Shown here: positions 1-8,813 of the stretch, piece after piece
How the letters are laid out: every line of letters starts with the position of its first letter
Position numbering within the stretch: position 1 is the first letter of the stretch
Origin: Bacteroidales bacterium
Lineage (GTDB): Bacteria; Bacteroidota; Bacteroidia; Bacteroidales; UBA932
Length of the DNA stretch: 64,000 nt
Assembly (NCBI GenBank): GCA_020026275.1
Contig: JAHHQQ010000009.1
Span: forward strand, 1 to 64,000
Reading direction: 5' to 3'
Program-made: the position numbers and the translations under genes
Notes under the pieces: generated by a model
What the model saw: only the letters and a program-made list of their open reading frames with translations
Told to the model about the DNA's origin: nothing
Database searches by the model: none

Positions 1-1
1 G

Positions 2-32
2 CTCCCGAAAAGGGAGGGGACCCGCTTGCGGG
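2..32. repeat. Two short GC-rich palindromes (REP-like)
   Basis: Two perfect short hairpins stand side by side: CTCCC/GGGAG (2-6 and 12-16) and CCCGC/GCGGG (21-25 and 28-32, loop TT). The GC-rich block contrasts sharply with the AT-rich sequence after position 110. This resembles the paired palindromes of REP/BIME elements, but the window edge cuts off the left context and no transposase is visible. Identification as REP is inference. Confidence 0.35.
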
Positions 33-74
33 GAGGATCTGCGGAAGCAACAGCCACCATCCGACATAATAAAA

Positions 75-104
75 GAGGGAAACTCAGTCTATTGAGTCAC
101 CCTC
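75..104. terminator. Hairpin, possible terminator for a gene left of the window
   Basis: Stem GAGGG-x2-ACTCA (75-86) pairs with TGAGT-x2-CCCTC (93-104) around loop GTCTAT, with one two-base internal mismatch. On the minus strand it is followed by TTTTATTAT, on the plus strand by GCTATTATT, so it could act either way. The gene it would serve is outside the window. Confidence 0.35.
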
Positions 105-120
105 GCTATTATTAAAAAAT

Positions 121-520
121 CAATTATTGGGCACTTTTAAATTGAAAGTATGAAAATATCTCGTTAAATGTTTGAAAAATATCTGTATAAATCGATTTTG
201 TTCTTGTAATTGTTTATTGTTCAATATCTTTCAGAGGAAAAGCCATTACATTAAGTTCTGAATTAATGTTAATTGCTTAAATATTCTTTAGAATTTCTGA
301 TTTTTACTTCCAGAGTGAAACATATATAAGCAATATGAAGTATGGTATAATACCATAAAACGTTTTATCCGCTGTCAGGTGCAATTTAAATTAATGTTTA
401 AAATATTTGCAATTAAGGAATTTATTGTCCAACTTTCGAATAGCCGATTAGAGGGAGTGTCTCTCAAGTCTTACTTTGAAGAAAGATTTTATACTTATTC
501 AATAATTAAATGTATAGCTT
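121..520 (+). other. AT-rich leader region of the first susC operon
   Basis: About 400 bases without a convincing gene; the only reading frame here (379-573) lacks any family signature and overlaps the SusC start. A possible Bacteroidota promoter is TTTG at 197-200 with TATCTTTC at 225-232, though the 24-base spacing is long. A perfect 17-base palindrome sits at 341-357. Regulation by an extracytoplasmic sigma factor or a nearby operator is possible but not shown. Confidence 0.3.
341..357. promoter_or_regulatory. Perfect 17-bp palindrome upstream of susC
   Basis: TATGGTAT-A-ATACCATA is an 8+1+8 perfect inverted repeat about 165 bases before the SusC start. It is too AT-rich and has no U-tract to be a terminator, so an operator for a dimeric regulator is the natural reading. 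No cognate regulator is next to it. Confidence 0.3.
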
Positions 521-3520
521 ATGGAAAAAATGAAACTTTTTTTCTCAGCGTTGCTGGTGTTAGTAGCAACTAATGTTGCTCTTGCTCAAAGTGGCAAGGT
601 GACAGGAGTTGTGAAGGATTTGAGTACTGGTGAGCCTATTCCATTTGCATCTGTAATGGAGAAGGGTACCATGAATGGTGTCTCAGCTGATGTCGATGGC
701 GTGTATGTCATCCGTATCGCCGATATGTCCAAAGCTGTCTTGGTCGCCAGTTCTGTAGGTTACAAGAATCTGGAATTTGCTGTGGCCGGTAGGGAATCTA
801 TAAGTGTGGAGCTTCCTGTAGACAACAAATTGGAGGAAGCGATTCTTGTAGGTTACGGTTCCAAAAAGAAATTAGGTTCCATCGTAGGTTCCGTTTCAGT
901 CGTCGGACAGGAGACATTGAAGAATACCCCTACTGCCAATATTTCTGATGCCTTGCAGGGACAGGTGGCAGGTTTGGCTGTCGCTTCCGCTTCCGGTGAC
1001 CCTTCAGAAATCGCTTCATTCCGTGTGAGAGGAAACAACTCCATCAACACATCTACCACTCCATTGTTCATCTTGGATGGTACTCCTGTCGGTTCCGGCA
1101 TATTCAATGCGTTGAATCCCAATGATATTGAAAGCATGACAGTGTTGAAGGATGCCGCATCTACTTCTATTTACGGTTCACGTGCCGCCAATGGTGTCAT
1201 TGTTATCTCTACAAAAAAGGGAAAACTGAATGAGAAATCTCACATCACCCTTCGTGGCACTTATGGATTCTCCCAGATTGCTCATGATGGAATGTCCATG
1301 ATGAATTCCAACCAGTATATCAAATTCAGAGATATGCTAGGCGCTCCTGTTTCAGATGAAATCAAGAATTTGGTCGAAAAATATGGTATCAGCACTAACT
1401 GGCGTGATGAAGTTTTCGACAGTCATGCCCCGACTTATAATCTGGACGCTTCTGTTCGTGGCGGTTCTGAGAGATTGGCTTATTTTATCTCAGTCAACCA
1501 TATGGAGCAGGAAGGTATTATTGCACAATCAGGTACTCGTCGTGAGTCTGTACGCTTCAACTTTGATTCCAAAGTGAACAGCTGGTTGAAGATAGGCTTG
1601 AGTTCTAATATAGCATATCAGAAATATCGTCAGAACAATGAGGCCCAGGCAGCACACAAGGGTATCTATGGCTCCAATCCAACTGTTTTTGCCAGAAAAG
1701 CGATGCCTTTCGATTCTCCTTATTACTATACAATTGATGAGAAAGGTGATATTCATTATGGCGACAAGGCCGAGTATCTACATTATTCGGGCATGTTCCA
1801 TCCTAGTTATGTCAACAATCATCGGTCTGTTGTCAGAGAGAATCTGTCCGGTAACCTCAATCTCTATGAGCAGATTACTCCGATCAAGGGCCTGATTATC
1901 CGCTCACAGCAGTCTTTGGATGGTTCTGACTATACAGTACACAATGTTGGCTTTGTCAGACCTGATTTCGAGTCTCCAATGGGTGACAAGAAAAAAGGTG
2001 AAGCAGGTTATCATCAAGAAAATTTCTCAAGGGATTTTACCTTCACTTCAAACAATACCATCGAATACAAGTTTGATATCAACCGCCATTCTGCAACTTT
2101 CCTTTTGGGACATGAGTCTATTGTTTCCAATGATCAGGGCTTTGGTGTCTGGACGGAAGGACATACTGACAACCGTATGTTGAGACTTTCACAGGGTACA
2201 GTTGTTACTATGAGAGATGTCACAGACAGAAAAGTGGAATCTGTAATGAATTCATTCTTTGTCACAGGCAACTACAGTTTCGCTCAGAAATATAATGTCG
2301 ATCTTTCTTTCCGTCGTGATGGCAGTTCAAAATTTGCACCTGGACATCGTTGGGCCAACTTCTATTCTGTCGGCGCGATGTGGAACCTCAAGAAGGAGAA
2401 TTGGCTGAAAGAGGTTTCTTGGTTGGATGAACTTTCTCTCAAGGGCAGTTATGGTACTACTGGCAACTCCGGTATTGGCAACTATGCTTATCTTGGCCTT
2501 CTCGGCAGTGGTAACAATTATAATGGAAATGCCTCTCTGGGACTGTCACAGCCTAGCAACTATGATTTGAAATGGGAGTCTGTCGCATCCGCGAACATCG
2601 GATTATATGCCAGTTTCTTCAATCGTTTCAATTTTGAGGTTGACCTTTATCACAAGACTACTTCTGATATGATTTTGGAAATCCCATATTCCATGACAAC
2701 TGGCTATTCTCTTGGTGTCGGTAATGTCGGTGAAATGGTGAACAAGGGTATTGATCTCAATGTGTCCGTAGATCTCGTAAAGACAAGAAGCGTGCTCTGG
2801 AATTTCAGAGCCAACTTCAACTACAACAAGAATGAAATCACCAAGTTGTTCAATGGACTCAATGAATTTTCTATTCCAGATACTGGTTTGAAATATACAG
2901 TCGGTCATTCTCCAACAGAGTTCGCTGCCGTGAGAAGACATGGTGTCGATCCTCGTGACGGTAAACTTGTATGGCTGGATAAGGATGGCAACCTTACCAA
3001 GAGATTCAACGAAGAGAGAGATGCTGTGCTTACAGGAAAAGACTGTATTTCTCCATTTACAGGTGGTTTCAGTACCAGTGTCGTCTGGAAAGGGCTCAGC
3101 TTCAGTGCAGACTTTGCATGGGCTGGCAAGAAATATATGTACAACAATGATAAGTTCTTCCTTGAAAATGCAGCTTTCGCAACTGAATGGAATCAGAGTA
3201 CAAAGATGTTGGAAATGTGGACAGAGCCAGGCCAGAAGACTGATATTCCAAGAAGAGACGAGAATATCCAGTTTGATGACTATTTCCTGGAAGATGCTTC
3301 ATTCTTGAGATTGAAGAATGTGACTCTTCAATATTCTCTACCTCAGAGCCTTTTGAGAAAGACTAAAGTGATTGACAAACTTTCAGTTTTTGCAACTGGA
3401 CGTAACTTGCTCACTTTCACCAAGTATTCTGGTTATGACCCGGAGGCGGAAACTAACATAGGCAAATTCTTCTATCCAAATACCAAACAGTTCGTATTTG
3501 GTCTCGAGATTTCATTTTAA
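521..3520 (+). CDS. SusC/RagA family TonB-linked outer membrane transporter
   Basis: Outer-membrane transporter that with its SusD partner imports oligomers using TonB energy. The 999-residue product has a Sec signal peptide (about 1-22, ending ALAQ), a carboxypeptidase-regulatory-like domain (about 25-105), the SusC plug with the SDALQGQVAGL and FRVRGNNSI motifs (about 110-240), and a long 22-strand-type barrel ending in phenylalanine. The start ATG is the first of two close methionines (521 and 530). It is followed after 17 bases by susD and then by a lipoprotein gene, a standard three-gene operon. No glycosidase is linked; the next genes encode secreted proteases, so a peptide or protein-derived ligand is a reasonable inference. 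The family is certain, the substrate is not. Confidence 0.93.
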   Translation: MEKMKLFFSALLVLVATNVALAQSGKVTGVVKDLSTGEPIPFASVMEKGTMNGVSADVDGVYVIRIADMSKAVLVASSVGYKNLEFAVAGRESISVELPVDNKLEEAILVGYGSKKKLGSIVGSVSVVGQETLKNTPTANISDALQGQVAGLAVASASGDPSEIASFRVRGNNSINTSTTPLFILDGTPVGSGIFNALNPNDIESMTVLKDAASTSIYGSRAANGVIVISTKKGKLNEKSHITLRGTYGFSQIAHDGMSMMNSNQYIKFRDMLGAPVSDEIKNLVEKYGISTNWRDEVFDSHAPTYNLDASVRGGSERLAYFISVNHMEQEGIIAQSGTRRESVRFNFDSKVNSWLKIGLSSNIAYQKYRQNNEAQAAHKGIYGSNPTVFARKAMPFDSPYYYTIDEKGDIHYGDKAEYLHYSGMFHPSYVNNHRSVVRENLSGNLNLYEQITPIKGLIIRSQQSLDGSDYTVHNVGFVRPDFESPMGDKKKGEAGYHQENFSRDFTFTSNNTIEYKFDINRHSATFLLGHESIVSNDQGFGVWTEGHTDNRMLRLSQGTVVTMRDVTDRKVESVMNSFFVTGNYSFAQKYNVDLSFRRDGSSKFAPGHRWANFYSVGAMWNLKKENWLKEVSWLDELSLKGSYGTTGNSGIGNYAYLGLLGSGNNYNGNASLGLSQPSNYDLKWESVASANIGLYASFFNRFNFEVDLYHKTTSDMILEIPYSMTTGYSLGVGNVGEMVNKGIDLNVSVDLVKTRSVLWNFRANFNYNKNEITKLFNGLNEFSIPDTGLKYTVGHSPTEFAAVRRHGVDPRDGKLVWLDKDGNLTKRFNEERDAVLTGKDCISPFTGGFSTSVVWKGLSFSADFAWAGKKYMYNNDKFFLENAAFATEWNQSTKMLEMWTEPGQKTDIPRRDENIQFDDYFLEDASFLRLKNVTLQYSLPQSLLRKTKVIDKLSVFATGRNLLTFTKYSGYDPEAETNIGKFFYPNTKQFVFGLEISF

Positions 3521-3537
3521 TTAAATCTGAATTAGAC

Positions 3538-5061
3538 ATGAAAAAATTAATATATGTATTTTCTTTGATTACTCTGGCGTTCAGCGTTAGTTTCTGTGAC
3601 ATGAATAAGTTGCCTGAAGGCACTTTGGATGATGAAACAGCACTGCAGTCATTGAATGATTGCGAGCGCTTCAGAAATAATCTGTATCTGAATCTGAAAG
3701 GGTTGACCAACGGTGCCAATGTTTATCTCACCGATCTTCAGGCGGATGAATTTCAAGGCACAGTCATCAATGGCAACCGTTCCGGTATTATCCATGCAGG
3801 TTCTTTCAGTTCAAAGGATGGTGAATTTGAAGGATTATGGGGGTCTTGCTACAGTGTGATCTCATCAGTCAATTATTACCTTGAAAAAGTAGATGCTCTG
3901 GTAGAAAAGGGCGCATTTGACGAGGCCGAACTGGTGCAGATCAATCGCTTCATTGCCGAAGCCAAATTTGTGAGAGCATATTGTTACTATATGCTGACAG
4001 ACCGTTTCTGTGAACCTTATTCTGCAGAAAACGCAACTGCCGCGAACAAAGGAGTGCCAGTGGTGAAGCAATATCATCCGACTGGAGACAATACAAAATA
4101 CCCTGCAAGAGGAACTCAGCAGGCAGTATATGATTTTATCAATGAAGATTTAAACGATGCCTTGACTGGACTTCAAGCCTTCGAGGTAAAAGACAAATCT
4201 AATGTGGCTCCTAATGCACCTTACTTGAATTCGTATGCGGTGTATGCTCTGCAGGCTCGTATCGCTTTGAACAAGGGTGAAAAGAAAGTGGCTCTCGAAC
4301 TGGCTGAAAAGGTGATCAAATCAGGTTTCTTCCGTCTTGCCAAATTGGACGAAGTACAGAAAATGTGGTTGAATGATGAGGCCGATGAATTGATTTTCAG
4401 ACCATTCAAGAGCAAGGAAGAACTTGGCGGCTCAATTGGCATTACTTATCAGGGTGTCAAGAAAGATGCGGCTGACTATATTCCAGCTTCTGAAACCATG
4501 GCACTCTTTGACGAAGGAGATGCTCGTTTCCCTATTTATTTCACAAAATTCAATCTGATTGTCGAAGGCGAGCCAGTTCCTGCGTTTGTCTTCCAAAAAT
4601 TCCCGGGCAATCCGGATTTGCAGATAACGTCTGAGCCAAATTATCAGAACATGTCCAAACCTTTCCGTCTATCAGAATTATATCTGATTGCGGCAGAGGC
4701 CTGTGCAGAGTCTGATTCGGATCTTGCAAACAAATATTTGAAAGATCTTCGCGTGAATCGTATCAAAGGCTACAATGCGGAAAGTACCTATAAGGGAGCG
4801 GCTCTGATTTCTGAGATTCGTCTTGAAAGACAGAGAGAGCTTCTCGGAGAAGGTTTCCGTCTTACCGATTTGCGTCGTTGGGGGCTTGGCTTTACTCGTG
4901 GTACCAAACATCCGGAGAATACTGATGTTGAAAATATTATAATGCCTAATGGCAAGGGCTTGAAATATCAGCCGGGCGACCATCGTTATACATGGCCAAT
5001 TCCTTCTGCCGAGATCCAGGCCAATCCACAGATGAAGGGACAGCAGAATCCAGGATATTAA
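3538..5061 (+). CDS. SusD/RagB family nutrient-binding lipoprotein
   Basis: Surface lipoprotein lid of the SusCD complex that captures ligand for the adjacent SusC. The 507-residue protein begins with a signal ending at a lipobox-like cysteine near residue 20 (FSVSFC). It carries the TPR-rich SusD fold with the typical FIAEAKFVRAYCYYML helix (about 140-157), RLSELYLIAAEA, an RLERQRELLGEGFR helix and LRRWG near the end. It finishes with the characteristic WPIPSAEIQANP region. The operon position, 17 bases after susC, supports the pairing. The ligand cannot be read from sequence. Confidence 0.93.
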   Translation: MKKLIYVFSLITLAFSVSFCDMNKLPEGTLDDETALQSLNDCERFRNNLYLNLKGLTNGANVYLTDLQADEFQGTVINGNRSGIIHAGSFSSKDGEFEGLWGSCYSVISSVNYYLEKVDALVEKGAFDEAELVQINRFIAEAKFVRAYCYYMLTDRFCEPYSAENATAANKGVPVVKQYHPTGDNTKYPARGTQQAVYDFINEDLNDALTGLQAFEVKDKSNVAPNAPYLNSYAVYALQARIALNKGEKKVALELAEKVIKSGFFRLAKLDEVQKMWLNDEADELIFRPFKSKEELGGSIGITYQGVKKDAADYIPASETMALFDEGDARFPIYFTKFNLIVEGEPVPAFVFQKFPGNPDLQITSEPNYQNMSKPFRLSELYLIAAEACAESDSDLANKYLKDLRVNRIKGYNAESTYKGAALISEIRLERQRELLGEGFRLTDLRRWGLGFTRGTKHPENTDVENIIMPNGKGLKYQPGDHRYTWPIPSAEIQANPQMKGQQNPGY

Positions 5062-5086
5062 TAATGAACTTTAGAAAAGAGAGTAT

Positions 5087-5989
5087 ATGAAAACAATTAA
5101 TAAAATAGGTGCATTGCTTCTTGCCTCTGTCCTTCTGGCGGCTTGTGCAAAAGATGATGTCAAAGTGAACTCTGCTGAAGCTAAAGTAGGATTGCAGAAG
5201 ACGGAGTTCTCTTTCAAAGAGAATTTGAATTTGATTGAGATTCCTGTCGTCGTCGAGGGCGAAGTGAATGGAGTGGTCAAGGTAAAGGTTGAATTCAAGG
5301 AGACTGGCAAGGAACCTGCTGTCGAGGATACAAATTATATTGTTACCAGCAAGGAATTGACCATCAATGCAGAGGAAAAACAAGGAGCAATTGAGGTCCT
5401 TCTGTACGATAATGACATTATTGAGAAAACAGGTGGAAGAACGTTTGCTGTCAAGATTGTTGAAGCGAAGGGTGCGTCCATCGATGCTGAAAAGGCTGAG
5501 TGTGTGGTTACTTTGAAAGACAATGACGCTAACTTCTATGAGCGTCTTGCTGGCAAATGGACAGGAAAGATGGCGGCAGGTGACATCAAGGTCAATATTC
5601 AGGCTTATCCAGAAGGTCATGTTCTTTATGACAAGCAGCTTGTTTTGGTATTGGAGGAGCCGAAGAACGGTATTCCATGCAATTTTACGTTGAATTACTC
5701 ATACGATAAGGAGACCAAGAAGATTGAGCTTTCTACGCCGCTTGGAGAAGTGGTCGCAGAGGGACTTGATTTTGGTGGCAATATCGGTGTCGGTTTCATT
5801 GTTTCCAGCATTTTTAATGGCAACGATGTTCAGGTTGAGGGTGAGATCAAGTGGACACTCAGTGAGGATATGAAGACCATTACTCCGCAGCTCGGAGAAA
5901 AAGAAGGGATTTCAGGAATTATCTTCAATGAAGCTGGATTTACCGGTTATTTGTTCTTTGCTTATCCAGGTCTGGTTTTGACTAAATAA
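5087..5989 (+). CDS. Calx-beta-like surface lipoprotein of the SusCD operon
   Basis: A 300-residue lipoprotein; the signal ends in LLAACAKDD (cysteine 20) with acidic residues following, as in the Bacteroidota surface-export signal. Residues about 30-150 have the alternating strands and closing VTLKDND motif of Calx-beta-type immunoglobulin-like domains, here ending before an FYERLAGKWTG segment that starts a second, lipocalin-like or DUF-type beta domain (about 155-300). It sits 25 bases after susD and is the last gene before a strong terminator. By position it is the third surface component (SusE-like role), probably helping bind the ligand. The domain reading is by pattern only. Confidence 0.7.
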   Translation: MKTINKIGALLLASVLLAACAKDDVKVNSAEAKVGLQKTEFSFKENLNLIEIPVVVEGEVNGVVKVKVEFKETGKEPAVEDTNYIVTSKELTINAEEKQGAIEVLLYDNDIIEKTGGRTFAVKIVEAKGASIDAEKAECVVTLKDNDANFYERLAGKWTGKMAAGDIKVNIQAYPEGHVLYDKQLVLVLEEPKNGIPCNFTLNYSYDKETKKIELSTPLGEVVAEGLDFGGNIGVGFIVSSIFNGNDVQVEGEIKWTLSEDMKTITPQLGEKEGISGIIFNEAGFTGYLFFAYPGLVLTK

Positions 5990-6011
5990 TATCAGGAAAG
6001 AATAAGGTGTC

Positions 6012-6043
6012 AAAGGATACGGATCAATCCGTATCCTTTTTTG
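6012..6043 (+). terminator. Rho-independent terminator of the susCD operon
   Basis: GGATACGGAT (6015-6024) pairs perfectly with ATCCGTATCC (6027-6036) and is followed by TTTTTTG. This closes the 521-5989 operon. Confidence 0.9.
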
Positions 6044-6095
6044 TTTCTACATATTTATTCTGGTCGGATTTTTATTCTGATATTCTATGATTTGA

Positions 6096-6120
6096 TTTGA
6101 TACAAGTAAATTTATCTTTA
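6096..6120 (+). promoter_or_regulatory. Candidate promoter for the T9SS protease operon
   Basis: TTTG occurs at 6091-6094 and 6096-6099, and TATCTTTA (one base from TAnnTTTG) at 6113-6120, giving spacing of 18 from the first TTTG. It lies about 50 bases before the protease start and just after the upstream terminator. Confidence 0.35.
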
Positions 6121-6168
6121 TATTACACAGTTTAAGTATTCGTATATTATATCAACAAAACTTCTAAT

Positions 6169-8811
6169 ATGAGAAGATATCTGATACCATTTTGTATTTT
6201 TCTGGGACTTGTTTCTTGTAACAAGGAAGAACAGGAGAGTGTGAAAGAAATGACACCGGCTCCTGCGGAAATAATTCAAGAGACTCTTTGTGAAAAAGGG
6301 GTTTCTTTTGTCAAGTTGTCTGAAAATCTTGCTTCGCAGCTTGAAGAGGAATTGAAATCCTCTGATTTGCCGACCCGTTCTTCTGCCTTTGGTGAGATTG
6401 TAGGTGATTTGGGCGTAACCTCTTTTGAACGTTTGTTCCCATATGATGACAAATATGAGAAGCGTCAGAGGCGTGATGGTTTGCATCTTTGGTACAAACT
6501 TGAATTTGATGAGAAGATCAGCCTGACCAAGGCATCTTCCGATATTTCTTCTATCCCGGGCGTTGAAATTGTTGAGCCACAGCGAAAGATCGCAATCGGC
6601 AGGTTCAATGATCCGGAGTTCTCCAATCTTTGGGGCTTGTTCAATGAGGGGAAGAAGGGTGCCAGGAAAGGATTTGATATCAATGTACAGAAAGTTTGGG
6701 AAAATTATACTGTTGGAGAGAAGAAGGTAATCGTTGGAGTCATAGATGGTGGCGTACAGATGGATCATCCAGATTTGGCAGCAGCGGTTCTTCCTGCTGG
6801 AAGAGAAGGAAGTCGCAATTTTGTAGACAATAATTTTGTCATTTATCCTCATTCTCACGGAACTCATGTGGCAGGTACAATTGGAGCAGTCAGCAATAAT
6901 AATATCGGTGTTGCAGGTATTGCCGGCGGTGACTATGCCAAAGGCAAGCCTGGAGTCAGCATTATGTCCTGTCAGATTTTCAAGACCATAGAGCAAGGTG
7001 GCAAACCAGTTGATAAATTTGGAAATTCTGCTGCTGCCATTGTTTGGGCCGCCAATCATGGAGCAGTCATTTCTCAGAATAGCTGGGGTTATGTATTTGA
7101 TCGGAATTTGGATGGCCATATTGATGCACAGGAACTGGAAGTCGCTAGAACAACCAAGATTTCCATGGCTGAAAAGGAAGCGGTTGACTATTTTATCAAG
7201 AATGCAGGTTGTGATAATGACGGCAACCAGTTACCGGATTCTCCGATGAAGGGAGGCGTTGTCATCTTTGCCGCAGGCAATGACAATATACCATATGGAG
7301 CACCTGCCAATTATGAACAGATCATTGCGGTTGGAGCAGTTGATAAATTCGGAGACAAATCGAGTTTCTCCAACTATGGCAATTGGGTGGACATCTGTGC
7401 CCCGGGTTCTGATATTCGCAGTACTATTCCTGGCGGGAAATATGGATTTATGAGTGGAACTTCAATGGCATGTCCTCATGTTTCGGGCGTGGCTGCTTTG
7501 GTGGTTTCTTATTATGGAGGTCCAGGTTATACCAATGAAATGTTGAAAGAAGCATTGCTCAAGGGAGCAGATGCACGTAAGGTGGATCTTTCTAAGAAGA
7601 TTGGTCCGATGCTGGATGCTTTAGGGGCGATTTCCTATGGTTCAGATGACCAGCCTTCCCAACCGGAATTTACTTGCAAGATTCTTTCAAACAGTGTGGT
7701 GTTTACTTGGAAGCATTCTGCCAATTCAAAAAAGATTGGAGCAAATGGATACAGATTAGTCGCCACCAAGAATCCGTCTTTGTTGGAGAATCTGAATCTG
7801 AATCGTTTGCCGGAGGGGGTCAGTTCTGTCAATGTCGTGGCTGACAATGATCTTGCACTGGGCAGCGAGTTGTCCGGCAAGATAACGGGATTGGACTTTG
7901 ATTCCGAATATGTGGTGGGAGTCATCGCTTATGGCTATGGATGTAAATATGATGGAAAACCTCATTCCAAGAAGGTGAAGACTTCAGTCAATCATGCACC
8001 AGTCATCCGCTGGGAGGCTCCGGAAAATATACAGATCCGCTCTTTCGAGCAATATGCGCTCAAGATTGACGCTTCTGACGAGGATGGTCATGATATTGCA
8101 TTGACTTTTGATCCTGTCCGGCAAGGCTCTGTCAGAATAGCGGAGGATGTGAAAAATCCAAACCACTTTATTCTGTCTATAGACGCCACTACGTTTGATG
8201 CAGGAAAATATCAGATTGGTCTTCATGCTTCTGATTCTTATGGTGCGAAGGCCGACAGGATTCTGCAATTTGAGATTCTGCCGAACCGTGCTCCAGTCAA
8301 GATAAAGGATTTCGAGAATCGTCTGGCTACCTTGATAGATGAAAAATTTGAATATCAGTTATCGGAATATATCAGTGATCCGGATGAGGAAGAATTGGAG
8401 ATCTTTTATGAAGTGGCTCATCCAGAAATATTGGCTGCTCATTATGAGGGGGGGGCACTTCGCTTTAAGGTACTCAAATATGGCAATACCATGGTGACAG
8501 TTCGTGCTAAGGATATGAAAGGAGAATCCGTTGTCACTTCTTTTACGGTGCTTGCCAGAAGAAAAGCAGAGTATACAAATATGTATCCGAATCCAGTAGT
8601 GGATTTCCTGAATATTAGGACGGGGCAGGAATTGGAGACGGCTCATGTTGAAATTCGTTCTGCAACTGGAGCATTGGTATTTAAGACGGCCAAAGAATGC
8701 AGTGCTTTTGAACCGATGAAGATCGGAGTGGCTTCGCTGGCTCCGGGCCGTTATCAGGTCAAAGTGTCCTATGCCGGCAAAACAGAAGTTAAAACAATCG
8801 TGAAGAAATAA
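6169..8811 (+). CDS. S8 (subtilisin-like) protease with T9SS sorting domain
   Basis: Extracellular serine endopeptidase. The signal peptide ends in a lipobox (LVSC, cysteine 16) followed by NKEE. A propeptide-like region (about 40-145) precedes the catalytic domain (about 185-475). Catalytic residues by family pattern are D193 (VIDGG), H230 (HGTHVAG), oxyanion N371 (AAGND) and S432 (GTSMACPH). Beta-sandwich modules follow: a fibronectin III-like one (about 495-610) and two cadherin-like ones (about 615-805). The C-terminus (about 805-880) has YPNPV and APGRYQVKV, the type A T9SS sorting signature, normally used to cross the outer membrane and be anchored at the surface. It shares gene order with a PorV-like barrel starting 2 bases after its stop. 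An 8-G run (8448-8455) lies upstream of the sorting domain. The substrate is unknown. Confidence 0.92.
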   Translation: MRRYLIPFCIFLGLVSCNKEEQESVKEMTPAPAEIIQETLCEKGVSFVKLSENLASQLEEELKSSDLPTRSSAFGEIVGDLGVTSFERLFPYDDKYEKRQRRDGLHLWYKLEFDEKISLTKASSDISSIPGVEIVEPQRKIAIGRFNDPEFSNLWGLFNEGKKGARKGFDINVQKVWENYTVGEKKVIVGVIDGGVQMDHPDLAAAVLPAGREGSRNFVDNNFVIYPHSHGTHVAGTIGAVSNNNIGVAGIAGGDYAKGKPGVSIMSCQIFKTIEQGGKPVDKFGNSAAAIVWAANHGAVISQNSWGYVFDRNLDGHIDAQELEVARTTKISMAEKEAVDYFIKNAGCDNDGNQLPDSPMKGGVVIFAAGNDNIPYGAPANYEQIIAVGAVDKFGDKSSFSNYGNWVDICAPGSDIRSTIPGGKYGFMSGTSMACPHVSGVAALVVSYYGGPGYTNEMLKEALLKGADARKVDLSKKIGPMLDALGAISYGSDDQPSQPEFTCKILSNSVVFTWKHSANSKKIGANGYRLVATKNPSLLENLNLNRLPEGVSSVNVVADNDLALGSELSGKITGLDFDSEYVVGVIAYGYGCKYDGKPHSKKVKTSVNHAPVIRWEAPENIQIRSFEQYALKIDASDEDGHDIALTFDPVRQGSVRIAEDVKNPNHFILSIDATTFDAGKYQIGLHASDSYGAKADRILQFEILPNRAPVKIKDFENRLATLIDEKFEYQLSEYISDPDEEELEIFYEVAHPEILAAHYEGGALRFKVLKYGNTMVTVRAKDMKGESVVTSFTVLARRKAEYTNMYPNPVVDFLNIRTGQELETAHVEIRSATGALVFKTAKECSAFEPMKIGVASLAPGRYQVKVSYAGKTEVKTIVKK

Positions 8812-8813
8812 CT

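Noticed and set aside
6118..7119. 333-codon minus-strand frame opposite the first S8 protease
   Set aside because: Shadow of a well-supported gene with full catalytic motifs; no family signature and it spans the operon promoter.
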